NCBI GenBank assembly: GCA_027627225.1
Contig: CM051028.1
Location: 18,743,701 to 18,807,700, forward strand
Direction of reading: 5' to 3'
DNA: 64,000 nt
DNA from: Congeria kusceri
Lineage: Eukaryota; Mollusca; Bivalvia; Myida; Dreissenidae
Shown: positions 1 to 20,500 of the stretch, piece after piece
How the letters are laid out: each line of letters begins with the position of its first letter
Numbering within the stretch: the first letter of the stretch is position 1
The notes under the pieces: generated by a model
Databases searched by the model: none
The model's input: only the letters and a program-made list of their open reading frames with translations
Told to the model about the DNA's origin: nothing
Program-made: the position numbers and the translations under genes

Positions 1-2866
1 TGGGGGTTTCGGATTTTGAGCACCATATTGCCAATGCGCCAAGCTGTGCCACATATTTGTCCGATTCAATTGCAAGCGAAATGATCAACATAATAGGACA
101 TCGTTGAAAATAAACTGGAAGTTCAGTTAGGAAAGCTGATTTTTTTACCATCTTAGCAGATGAAAGTACGGACGAACGAAACAGAGAACAATTAAGAGTC
201 TTCGTAATGTGGCCGGCAGCACATGACAATAAAGCTCATTTTGCTGGAATAGTAAATGTGGAAAGAACTAATGCAGAATCACTAATGGAAACTATTAAGG
301 TTTTCTGCACAGGAAAGGGGCTGGACATACGCAAATGTAGATTTGTGGGCTTCGATGGGGCAAATGTCATGAGTGGAGAGGTTTCAGGTAATTGATAAAT
401 ACTTCAAACATACACAGACACGTTTTGTTAATTCTAATAATTAGTATTTAGTAATTGTTTATCTAACAAAAAATCGTAAGAAATCAATATCTGTATGTAA
501 TATAAGGCTTGTATATATCAACTGACTAAACATGATTGGGAATATTATTATTATATTATACAGGCAAATTATACAGACATTTACTACAGGAAGTGTTTGT
601 GTGCATGAGCCATCAAATTCTTAACTGTTTGCATTTCAGGTCTTCAGCGTCGCATCCGGCATGCATCGCCTCTGTCCTTGTACACTAACTGCAGGAATCA
701 CAGATTGGCGCTGTGTCTAAAACAGTTACTAAAGGAATATCCATGTTTAGTAGATGCAGACGAAGCACTGCTTGAAATTTGGAAACTCTTCCACTATTCG
801 CCCCAAAGGTTTGCAGTGTTCAACAACGTACAGATGGTGTATGGCCAGAAGAAAATCCATCTTATCAGGGCAGCAACAACTAGGTGGCTGTCCCATGGCA
901 CTGCGAGTGTCAGGTTCATCGACCGCTATGCAGCTTGTCTTGATGCACTGGACGAAATATACAGTGCCAAAAGGGAGCCTGAAGTACTCGGTCTAAGGAC
1001 ATCTATTACCAAAAAGAACACGGTCCTTATGATTCTGTTGCTATGTGATGTTCTTTGGCCAGTAAACATTTTGAGTGAACAGTTGCAAAAGGCAGATGTT
1101 AACTTTATGGATGTTGAAGCGAAGGTCAATGCAACAGTCAGTGAACTTAACGAACTTAAAAACAAGGTATTGGCCAGGAATGAAGGCCATTATATTTACT
1201 TTGCTAAATGTGACAACATCCTGGATGAAATTACCGATCGTACGGACCTTCGCAGACGTCACCAAAATGAGAACTTCCTGAATCTGGATGACTTCATTCA
1301 ACAGCACCAGACACTGCCGTTTATCGACAGTCTCATTAAGGAGATCACCAATGCATTTGTATGCCATCCGGTATTCAAAGCCTTCAAAGTGTTTGATCCT
1401 CGTGAGTTGCCAGATGACCTTGAACATTTGCCTGTCCATGGGAAGGTAATTAATATATGATCGACAGTCATTCCAAATAATAAACTGATATTGCAGTACT
1501 ATATTTCTGTATAAAAAATTTAAATTGATTAAGTGTTGTTTTCTGATAAAATTCCCTATCATTATAGTTAAGTTTATAAATTAAATAACAAATTATTACA
1601 TTTCGACTGTTATTAGATTGTTGTTAATGAAAATCTTAACCTGTATATTGTGCTCATTTACTATATTTCACAACAGCCACTTTGACAGCGGTCTCAAGAT
1701 ATCCCTCGAAGACACTGGTTCTAACCAGGACACGGACTTGTGTCTCAATATTGAATAAGCCTTAAGCTTAAATGCCTTGCAATGAATCAAGCTAAAATAA
1801 ATAGGTTTAATCTAGTAATAAGTGTTTAAATAAACTCTTTCTCAGGAGGCCATCGAGACCCTGATCACGCAGTATGGTGCCGAGAAGGAGGATGTCTTTC
1901 AGGTAAGGGTCACGTCACAAGGTCTCCACCAGATATCGACTCTGTTGATCTCCTCCGGTGTGAATACGCTAGCTTCAAACACCAGATGTACATGATGAGG
2001 TACACTGACTGTTCAACAGTTCATTTCAAATTGAGTTTCTTCGTTGAATTGTATGCTAAAGTTATTTGCATGCATTTGTTTGACGTTTCATTGTTACATC
2101 GTTACCAACTTGTTCTTGCTTCAAGTTCAATACTTAAAGATTTTAAAGTTGAAATTTCTTGTTTCAGTTTATGTTCAAGAATTGTTTGACTTCAAGCTTA
2201 TAGCACCAAACATATGCTGCAGTATTATGGCAGTATGACATGTCACATGGTGAGTTTTTAATAAATAGCTCATTTTTATGTAACAGCTAATAAATACATG
2301 AGCGCAAAGATCAACAGACTGAAACAATATATATTTATCAAAGAAAAAAATGATTGAATCTGTTATTTAATTTATGTATAATTATCAGATGGTTTTAGAA
2401 ACAATTAAACATTCTCTATAGTCTTAGATAATGATTAACTGCATTTATTTGATGAACCTATTTTTATGACAAATATTTTTTTTTTTACCTTTTATATTGA
2501 TTCAACTTTGTGAAACTTAAGTTAAAATTATTTACAGACAAATCCAGAGACAGGATCTTGCACAGGCACCTGTGACTGGTCCCTATCAACTGCTACAGAA
2601 AATGTCCAGGGCTGAGGACCTGCTTCCCTCGGGTGTACAAGCTGGTGCAGCTCATGTGCATCATTCCTACAAGCACAGCAGCAGTCGAGCGGGGCTTCAG
2701 TGCTATGAACTTGCTCTGTTCTTCCGAGAGAAGCTCTATGCTACAGGGAAAACTATCTTCCCTCATGATGATTTGTTTGGAGGGCCCAGATGAGTTATCA
2801 GATTTAGACTCGGAAACCATGTGTAATTCATTTAGAGATGCAAAACAGCGAAAAATGGCTCTATAA
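1..2866 (+). pseudogene. hAT-family transposase-derived gene (ZNF862/KIAA1586-like), 5'-truncated by the window edge and frame-disrupted
   Basis: Four spliced blocks can be read: about 123-387, 640-1445, 1846-1902 and 2538-2866. The first carries the hAT catalytic-core start (ADFFTILADESTDERN, then FVGFDGANVMSG). The second, 268 codons, continues it with YTNCRNHRLALC and ATTRWLSHG, as in the ZNF862/KIAA1586-like group. Block 1 joins block 2 in phase 1 and block 2 joins block 3 in phase 0, all at GT-AG sites. The last block holds the C-terminal hAT dimerisation motif (IPTSTAAVERGFSAMN). Decay is visible. In-frame stops at 105 and 111 separate an upstream piece (CATYLSDSIASEM) from the core. 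The last block starts in a frame that stops at 2613, while the dimerisation motif is in another frame, so there is a shift near 2612-2633. It could still be a live gene with splicing I have misread, but a fossil transposon is more likely. It lies antisense inside or beside SEC23. Confidence 0.8.
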
Positions 2867-2869
2867 ATT

Positions 2870-3490
2870 TAACACTGTCATTAGTTTTGCCAAGACCCGT
2901 GTTGCTGTAGCAATTCAATACACAAAAATAGAAGTAATATATGAGCATGTTCTTGTCAACATTTGTTTTGTGGACTGTTAGTGGTAAAGAAGTGACAGAA
3001 TGGAACTGCTTAAACTTTTTAGTTAAAGTGATTATATCAGTAAAACTGTACATGTAGCCTAGGCATTCCAATGCATTGCATAGCCATATTTCCTTACATA
3101 ACGAAGTAAAATATGTAATAATTTTTGAACTAATTATTATAAATTTTGTTTTCACTATGGTTGATACATAGATTTACCTATATGCTAGCAACTAGACTAG
3201 TTGTATATAAGATAATTCTGCAAATTAGGTCACGGTCAAAGTGAGGTTGGGTGATATGGGTGGATAGGGAATGGTTCTAAGCAACAACTGTGTAAGTATC
3301 AAAGTGTTGTAGTAAGCAGTGTTGGTGCTAGAAGAAACGGTAAAATCTACTTAATCTTGTCACGGACAGACAGACGGACAGGACAATCACCATATGCCTC
3401 CCACATCAAGATGCCTGGGTATAAAAAGATCTATCAATTTTTTACATTAGCTGACCGATGAATATTAGTACAACAATGCCTTTAAAATTA
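2870..3490. other. AT-rich spacer without recognisable feature
   Basis: No exon with flanking splice signals, tandem array or known repeat was seen between the hAT relic and the next element. SEC23 exons that should follow exon 4 were looked for here on the minus strand and not found. Confidence 0.4.
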
Positions 3491-3492
3491 TT

Positions 3493-11463
<7,971 letters not shown>

Positions 11464-11509
11464 ATGGAGAGAACGAAAAAATTTAAGCCAACTATAGCTG
11501 TCCATGCAG
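11464..11509 (+). CDS. TASP1: TASP1 exon 1
   Basis: Start exon MERTKKFKPTIAVHA plus one base (phase 1), donor GTTTAA. The segment IAVHAG is the first strand of the Ntn-hydrolase fold. Confidence 0.92.
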
Positions 11510-14500
11510 GTTTAACTTTATGACAGTTTATTATATGTAAACAATAATGCACCAGTGTCATGAAATATTAGATTAGAAAGCATGCCACATTCGTTCAAAG
11601 AGGTTTCGTTAATTAATTCGTATCGTACCCATTATAGTTCGTACCATTTTGTACATTTTTAACAATACATTATAATGCCTCTAATAAAAGTAATTATGTT
11701 AGAGTATCTTTGTATATTAAAAAATGTACAAGCTTGTGTCATAAACACCACTTAGAAAACGTGACATATTCTTTCATATGATGTAGTGCATTATTATAAT
11801 AATAATATTTTTGTAATTACTATTATTATTAGTAGTAGTATTTATTGTATTATTATTAGGGCACATGTAGGGGTTCAGTGCATGTCAAGTATTAACATGA
11901 GTCAGTATAAACGGGGTTGTCATTATTAACCGATTTCCGATCAAATTCATCGTTTAAAATCATGAGGAAATCTGTTGTTTTTTCAGGAACTTTAACATTG
12001 CGATTGATAATATCACAAAAGAGCCCCCTAGACACCTGACCAAATCTCTTAGATTTAGATAAAACTCACTTGTTTCATTTAATAATGACAACCCTGATAA
12101 ACTTTCCTTGGGGCTACCTGACTAATGACTGATAATGGTGCCTAATGACTACCTGCCTAATAATGATTATTAATAAATAATTTGATGGGCAAACCATAAA
12201 AGTGGATGGAATCACATACGTACAAAACTGGCAGATGGAACACTGATATCTTAAGATGGTCTTATGCTGCATTATGTAACTAAACAAGCCATGTAACCAA
12301 GCATGGTGCAGAAGATCTGACTATCTCTGTTGTTTTGTAGATCACAACCAACTATGCTTGTGCAATAATACTCCACGGACAGTGGAAAAGGTCGTCTTTT
12401 CAATGTCAAGCTTGCGCTTCCTAACACCCTAAGGTCAACATTAAAATTATCTTTGTTTGCCATTGCCTACCGACCCAACGAAAAAAGTCCTGACACAAAC
12501 TTTTTTTTGTTAAATCAAACCCGTTTTTTTTTTAATTCTTATTATTCTATTTTTTCTTTGGTTAAATAAAAGCTCGCTCTTCTTTCAATTCGGTCCTTTT
12601 CCATTGGGGTAATAAATTCACTCAGCTAGACCCTTGCTCATAATAGGCCATATCAAAATGCAATTCTAATCATGTTTTATCAAACTTGTGAAAACACAAC
12701 AGGCTGTTTGTCAGCATTCAATGTCTAATGAAAGATGATTGCTAGAAAGGTCTTGTTATATCAACAGACACTTGATTATACTATCAAACCAAAAGCAATG
12801 TCTGTATTATACGCTATATCTTGACTCTAAATGGATCATTAATAAATTTGCATTTTTTCCCCCCAAAAATGCCTACCTACCTACTTGTTACCAGCAACCT
12901 TAATTTCATTTTACATCATTTCATCGTGCTTCAGAAAGTTGCAATTCTGTTGCTCTGGTGAACTTTTCAACCATTGAGTAATTAAATTGTATTTCAATTG
13001 AATGAATATTCTCTTTGATTACTATTTTATTTGAATTGCAATGCTATGAGGTTAAAGTTTATTTACAAGTGCGTCTTTTGTGATTAATTCTGGGCTAAGT
13101 TTGAGGTTCGGCATGCCTTTAAACCGGTTTAAGTCCCCAATGCTTTGCATTGACTGTTCCAAGGCGGTGACCCCAGTTTTAATCATTTTTAGCTCGACTA
13201 TTCGAAGAATAGGTGAGCTATCCTACTACACCCGGCATCTGCGTCCGCGTCCACGTCTGAATTTGGTTAAAGTTTTTATTCAAAAGTCTTGTAACTTCAA
13301 AACTGCATGTGTCAGGGGCAACATTTCCCATTACTCTGTTTTGTATTTTGACAGAGTTATGCCCCTTTTTCACTTAGATTTTCTGGTTAAAGTTTATATT
13401 CAAAAGTTTTGTAACTTCAAGACTACATAAGTTATTCACTTGAAACTTGGAACTAACCTTTGTCATCAACTCCAGTATCTAGGGCAACATTCCCTATAAC
13501 ACTGTTTTGTATTTTGACAGAGTTATGCCCCTTTTTCACATAGATTTTCTGGTTAAAGTTTATATTCAAAAGTTTTGTAACTTAATTACTACAAAAGCTA
13601 TTCACTTGAAACTTCGAATATACCTTTGTCATCAACTCCAGTATCAGGGTGAACATTCCCCATAACTCTATTTTGTATTTTGACAGAGTTATGCCCCTTT
13701 TTGACATAGAATTTCTAGTTAAAGTTTATATTCAAAAGTTTTGTAACTTCAAAACTACATAAGTTATTTACTTGAAACTTGGAACTAACCTTTATGATCA
13801 ACTCTGGTATCAGGGATAACATTACACATAACTCTATTTTGTATTTTGACAGAGTTATGCACCCTTTTCACTTAGATTTTCTGTTTAAAGTTTATATTCA
13901 AAAGTTTTGTAACTTCAATACTACATAAGTTATTCGCTTAAAACTTGGAACTTACCTTTGTCATCAACTCCAGTATCTAGGGCAACATTCCCTATAACAC
14001 TGTTTTGTATTTTGACAGAGTTATGCCCCTTTTTCACATAGATTTTCTGGTTAAAGTTTATATTCAAAAGTTTTGTATCTTCAATACTACAAAAGCTATT
14101 CACTTGAAACTTGGAATATACCTTTGTCATCAACTCCAGTATCAGGGTGAACATTCCCCATAACTCTATTTTGTATTTTGACAGAGTTAGCCCACTTTTT
14201 ACATAGACTTTGTTGTTAAAATTTTTGTTCCAAAAATGTATAAACTATACAAGGCTTCACTTAAAAGTTTCGTATTTTAGCAAATTTATGCCCCTTTCAC
14301 TATCCAAAATATGTACCAACTGAAATACTTCGAATAATCGAGCGCGCTGTCCTCTGACAGCTCTTGTTATGTTGTGTAATGTGTTTTATGTAATGTATAG
14401 GCACCCGGTCACTTGCCTCAAATAAAGGACCAACGGATGGTAATAAGGGTTTCTCTCCTGATGATGTCTCTGGAGTTTCATTATTCCTATATTCAGTAGG

Positions 14501-17500
14501 CAAGGGCAAACAAACAGTTTTTTAAGGTTGGCCTAACAAGTATTGTACTAGGTTTTTCGCAAGCAGAAGATCACTATTGCTGTTGTTGCTACTGCTACTA
14601 CTACTGCTACTACTGCTAATAACACCAAATAATTGTCTTCTTATCAGGTGCAGGATTTCATTCCCAGGAAAAAGAAGGATTGTACAAACAGCTCTGTTCA
14701 CAAGCTTGTGAAAAGGTAATATTACTGAAGTCATGGATGTCATACAGAAAAAAGATAGTGTTTACCACATAAATACAATTTAAATGTTGACACTCAGTAA
14801 CTCAAATCTAAATTATTTTACAAAATCTTTTTTTTATGCCCCTACAAAGTGTGAGCCATTAAGCATTGCACTTGTCTGTACTTGTCTTTACGTCTGACAC
14901 AAAATTTTGTGGACTCAACTCCTCTTTAACTGCTTGCCAGATTTCGCTCAGACTTTCACAGCTGTAGGACCTTAATGTGTAGGTGATCCTAAATGAAGGA
15001 ATTTTGGCTGTGAGCAATTTTGGCAGAATAATGGCCCTTTGTCATTTTTTCCACTTTAGAATACATACTTTGTTTGTGGCTTGACCTCCTCCTGAACTGC
15101 TTGGCGGATTTTGCTCAGACTTTTACTGCTGAAGAACCTTAATCTGTGGGTGATTGTAAAGGAAGGAATTCTGGCTGTGACCAGCTTTAACGAATTTTGG
15201 CCCTTTGTAATTTTTTCCACTATAGAATATATATGAAAATAAATGTGTGGAGGCAAACACTAGTATTGGCGATATGCCCGCTGTCTGTGCCCAGACATGT
15301 GTCATGGGGTCATCTGTGTCTGTGATCTGTGTCTGTGACACAACTAGTTTTATAGTCAACTTTCTTGAAAATCTCATGTATTTAATAACGTATAATTATG
15401 TGGGACATTGGATTAAGTGCTGTTAAACTTTTTCATCTTCAATCAGTAGTATGGCCACGATATTAAGTTAACCTGTGATTGTCATGTCCAGGCGATGGAG
15501 CTGTTGAGTAATGGTGCAAGCGTGGAAGATTCTGTTGCCATGGCAATACAGATTTTAGAGGTATGTTGTCGGTTCACGCATTTCACCTTGCACTTGTATT
15601 CATTACCTTGACATTCGAAACAAGATACTCAAACTGGATGATGATTATGTTGTTTTAGATATTAAAACATATATATCACCTATAACAAGGTCTGTTTGTC
15701 TTATCTAACACTAGATAGGTGTCTTCCCCAAGGACATATCTTCAGAATTCTGAATGTTTCATTGTAAATAAGTGTTGCTGCTGATTATATTAATATTGCA
15801 CAATTTTCTTTTTGCAGCAAGGGCATCTGCTCTTGACCTCAGACAAGTCCTTATTACAATCAGATCTTTTCGCCTTCGAGAAATATCTGATTCAAATAGG
15901 AACCATAGTTTACTTTAGTTGTGTAAATGAATTTTTCTTTTCACACTCTGCAAACTTCAAAATAAGAATATGATAGAATAAAAATAAAATGCATTTCAGA
16001 TTATGATTAAAGAATGCTATTATTGAAGTAATTCTGCATTCAGGACTCGCCACTGACCAATGCTGGCATGGGTTCGAACCTCACACTGACAGGCACAGTG
16101 GAATGTGACGCAAGTCTGATGGAGGGACACGCCCTCACATTTGGGGCTGTGGGAGCAATTTCAGGTAAATTTCCAGTGTTGTTGCTTGAATTTTTTTGTA
16201 ATAATTTAGGTCACTTGTTAACACTGTAGACTTGCTGTATCACACTCTGTAAAGTTGTGTAATTCAGTAATTCACTACATATCGTCGGGCCTGGCTAGCT
16301 CTGTTGCTAGAGCGCTGGACTCTCAATCCGGGGTTTGTGAGTTCGAGCCCCAGCCCTGCCACATTACTTGTGTGAGGATTTGTCATGAAATTATTTATAC
16401 GGCCATTCTCCCCTACCTCTGATTCAAGTGGGGCAGTTGGTTTAAACATATTTATTTCGAATAAGGATTGCATAGACTAGTACACAAGACATAAATTTGT
16501 AGGATTGGAACAATAGCTAAGCTGGTAGGGTTCCTTTCCCCAATAATACAGGTACATATATTGTGATGGTCAGTTAATATATAATATAAAGTAACAAATA
16601 ATTTTAAAGTTAAACAAGCTTGGAATATGTGTTAAGCATATTGATAAATAGATATAGGGATTAGAAATGGGTTTCAGATTGTGAAATACAAATATATATA
16701 GAAATAGGGATTATAAATGGAAATTGGAAGATATGTACATATTGTATGTATGGAACCGATAGTTATGCTAACTCAAATCTTCTTGAAGCTTCTATGAAAT
16801 TATGAACTGCATCAAAAACAGCATAATTATCACTTAGAGCAAGATTTTCTTCCCCATACAAAAATGTGCACAGTGATACATCATTGTATTCTCCAACAGT
16901 TGTTATTAACGTTAGTGTTTTGTACAGTGGGCAAACCAATAAAAAGTGGTAAGTTTTTTATATCTGGCCACATTGACAAAGTGGCGATGGAACCAGGTTT
17001 CTATCGTGAATATAATGCTTATTTAGAGAACTGCAATCAGTTTGCAAGTGTGTGTGCAACACTTGTTGTCTGCGCTTTCCGTAATAAAATAGAGAATTGC
17101 CATGAGGTTTATCGAGTTCAAAAAACTTGTTAAAATCAGATAAATTATCAACAAGCCTGGCTTCCTCAGGAAGAGAGTTCCAAGCCTGAATTGTAGAGGG
17201 CAGAAAGGCATTTTGATATAAAGAAGTCCTAGTCCGAGTGCCATCTTAATGGGAGGAATTATGTAAGGATCTTGAAGATCGCTCACCAACTGATTGTGGT
17301 GATAACTGGGACAGATATTCGGGACATAAACCTTCGACAATTTTAAAGAACAGAATGAGTTTGTGGTTTGACCTACGTGAGCCTTGAGTCTCCCAATAAA
17401 CTTCATTATATAATAATCTTGAGGAAACTAGCCTGGAACAACCAGATGCAATTCGGGCTGCCTCAGTTTGGATTTTGTCTAAGTACTTTTTTTCATACAT

Positions 17501-20500
17501 CGTACAATTGTCCCATACCACATCAGCATATTCTAAGATTGGTCGAATAAAGGAAAAGTAAATAACTTCAAGTGACCTTCGATCGAGGCGATAACAAAGT
17601 GGTTTCATGATATTGATACATGACCATGCCTGAGATTTAATACTTTCTATTTGTTGATGCCAGCTCAAATCATTTTACAAAATTACACCTAGATGCCTGT
17701 GGCCGTTTACTGAAGGAATGGGAGTATCATACATATGCACAGCAATATGAAGGGGTTTGTCCCTTTTTCGAGATATGACCAGTGATTCAGATTTAAGTGA
17801 GTTGAATTTCACTAACAGGTATTGGCCCATGTTGAGATTTTGTCAATATTGCTTTCTAAAACGGCGGCTGCAGCATAAAGCGAAACAACGACTACAAATA
17901 GACTTTCATCATCTGCAAATAGGCAAATAGGTTAATATGGGCATCAATATCATTGACAATGTCGTAGATATACAATAAATAAGAGGGGACCAAGAATAGA
18001 GCCCTGTGGAACTACAGCTTTGATTTCCGCTAGCGATGATGAAGCACCGGGAACAACAACTCTTTGGAGCCTTTGATGGAGATAGTTGGAGAACCAGTTG
18101 AACAGATTTCTTTGGATACCATCATGTTTCAGTTTCAATAATAAACCACGATGCCAAACTTTATCAAAGGCCTTACTTATGTCAAAGAACATCACTCTAA
18201 CTTCCAGACCGTTGTCTAGTGCCTGGCAGAACATGTTGTACAGATAAGTTAATTGATTGACAGTTGAGTCGCCAGACATTAAGTCAGGTTGAAGTTAGTA
18301 TTACGTAAGTAATTGAAGACATGTTTTAAAACTATTCTGTCGAGTACCTTTTCCATTGTATTTAGAAGTGAAATTGGATGGTAATATGATGGTATAGAAA
18401 CGTCACCTTTTTTGAATATATTGCACATACATTTGAGGTTTTCCATTCAGATGGTACTGTTGAAAACAGTATAGAGATCACAGTAGGCTGACTCAGTTCA
18501 TTAGATGAGTAGGGTAGTTGTCAATTACAGTTACTGTCATAAGTATGTGCATTTGGTAATGGTAAACCGCTTAGATCGGTTAAGCTTGCCTAGGAAAAGT
18601 GTGAGTAGATTAACTGACAACTGTTAAATGTTTAAAATACTGTTAAATACGGTGAACAGGCCATGGATCCTAAACTTTGCAAACAGTGATCTTAATGTAT
18701 GAAACATAAAGAAACACTTCTTTTCTGTAGTGTAAGTATAAAGAATGTATATTTAGTTGTTCATCTTAAAATGACCATTTGTTGAAGCCAATTTTGGATT
18801 TGCAAACCTAAGACAGTTTTTAGATATGCTTAAAACTTGAAAAGTCAAAGTCACTCCAACATCTCAGCATCTTTGAGAGAATGAAATACCCTGTCCTTGA
18901 AATGATATATGCTCATTAAGTTGTATGGTATTAAGTTGTGAAGAATTACTTTTGTTAGGTGTGCATAACCCGATCTTGGTTGCCAAGAAACTGGTTGATT
19001 GCCAGAAAGAAGGCAGTTTGTCACTTGGCCGAATTCCACCATGGTATGTTGACATTGTGATACTGATACGTTGGTCTTTGCAAGCTTTTACTAGTAAATG
19101 TACTGGGTAAGACTGGTAAGTATATTTTTAGTTGAATTTTAAATGCAGAATCATTTTTGGTTTAAACTTTTTATCAACATGATACCAGTAATCATTTTAT
19201 AGCATGTATGGTTGTTTTTTTTTTACATGGATTGCCTCCCTGTAATTTTAACTTTTTACTAAGTAATAACATTGATATTATTAGTACAGGTGTAACAAAG
19301 CAGCTTATTGATGGGTCCTGCAAAATGACCCAAATCTTTTGTCATGAAAATGTTCCTGATTTTAATTTTAAAAAAAACTTGCATGCAGCCTTTATTGGCA
19401 AAACAGACCATGATATGAAACACTTAATCACTTTCACACTCAATAAAACACTTGCACACACATAAAATCCCTTTCCAGACTTACTGAGTCACTTGCACAC
19501 TAACTAAATCATTTGTAAGTCACTAAATACTTTCGTGCTCACTCAATCACTTGCATGCTCACTAAATCATGTGCTTGGCCACTAAATTACTTGCATGTTC
19601 AATAAATCACATGCATGCTTATCACCTATACAATCACTCTATCACTTGCATTCTCACTAAATCACATCTTTTGCATTCCCACTCAGTCTTCACGAATAAG
19701 TTTTGAAAGCTGCTTAATCAACTGGACCGTACAACAATTTAGTGGACCACAATTTGTTTGTAGATTTTTATTCACTCTTGCGTATATATATGAATTATTT
19801 TATTTAAAATAGAGACAAAATGAAAGCAATAATGGTTTTCAGACTTATTCTAACATGAACCATGTATTCATTGCATTCACTCTCAATAAAATAGGGTGAA
19901 ATATTAAAACAAGATCGCCAGTTAAATCGAATACCAGGTGTATATTTCGTTTTCGCCGATTTGAGTTCAGTACTGGCCCAAATGGCCAAGCTGGTATCTG
20001 GACCGAAAATTTACTCAAATGCGTAGATCACATGGAAACTGCTCCGCTCGCTAGGATTCCCTACTCCTAAAGAGTTTGGGTCCCAGTAATTGTTACCAAA
20101 GCACTCCTCCCCACCCACTCCTTTAACAATAAATGCTTTGTGTCCAAAAATTATTTTTTAAAAATCGATTGTTGAGTAATAAAACATTTTTTTACTTTCA
20201 CTGACCTAACTTTCGCTAACTTTCATGAAAATGTGGCAGCATAAGTTTTTGGGTGTAATCAGTGTATTGTTATACTTTTTAACAACTCGTTTATTAGAAA
20301 ACACACATACATAGTCATAGCAATATTTTCTTTTAAAACGAATGGAGACGTACCTTTGACATTACGCACTAAAATTCTATGCGATCGGCAAACACAATTT
20401 GTCAACATCCCATTTCGTATTTTAAGTAAACATTTTGCAAACAATAATATACTGACTTCTTTTAGTATGTAGTATTTTATTTATTATGTGGGTGTTACAA

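Larger units (their letters stand above)
11510..14647 (+). other. TASP1 intron 1, 3.1 kb
   Basis: Holds short ATT-type simple repeats (11790-11860), a truncated inverted-repeat element (12455-12905), a dispersed 60-bp repeat (13041-13190) and the large AGCTCGAC-type element with a 166-bp tandem array (13187-14368). A CTA/CTG microsatellite (14578-14630) lies just before exon 2. Nothing was recognised at 11870-12450. Confidence 0.7.

Noticed and set aside
16287..16362. Functional tRNA-Glu gene
   Set aside because: Acceptor arms do not pair properly and a SINE-type tail follows.
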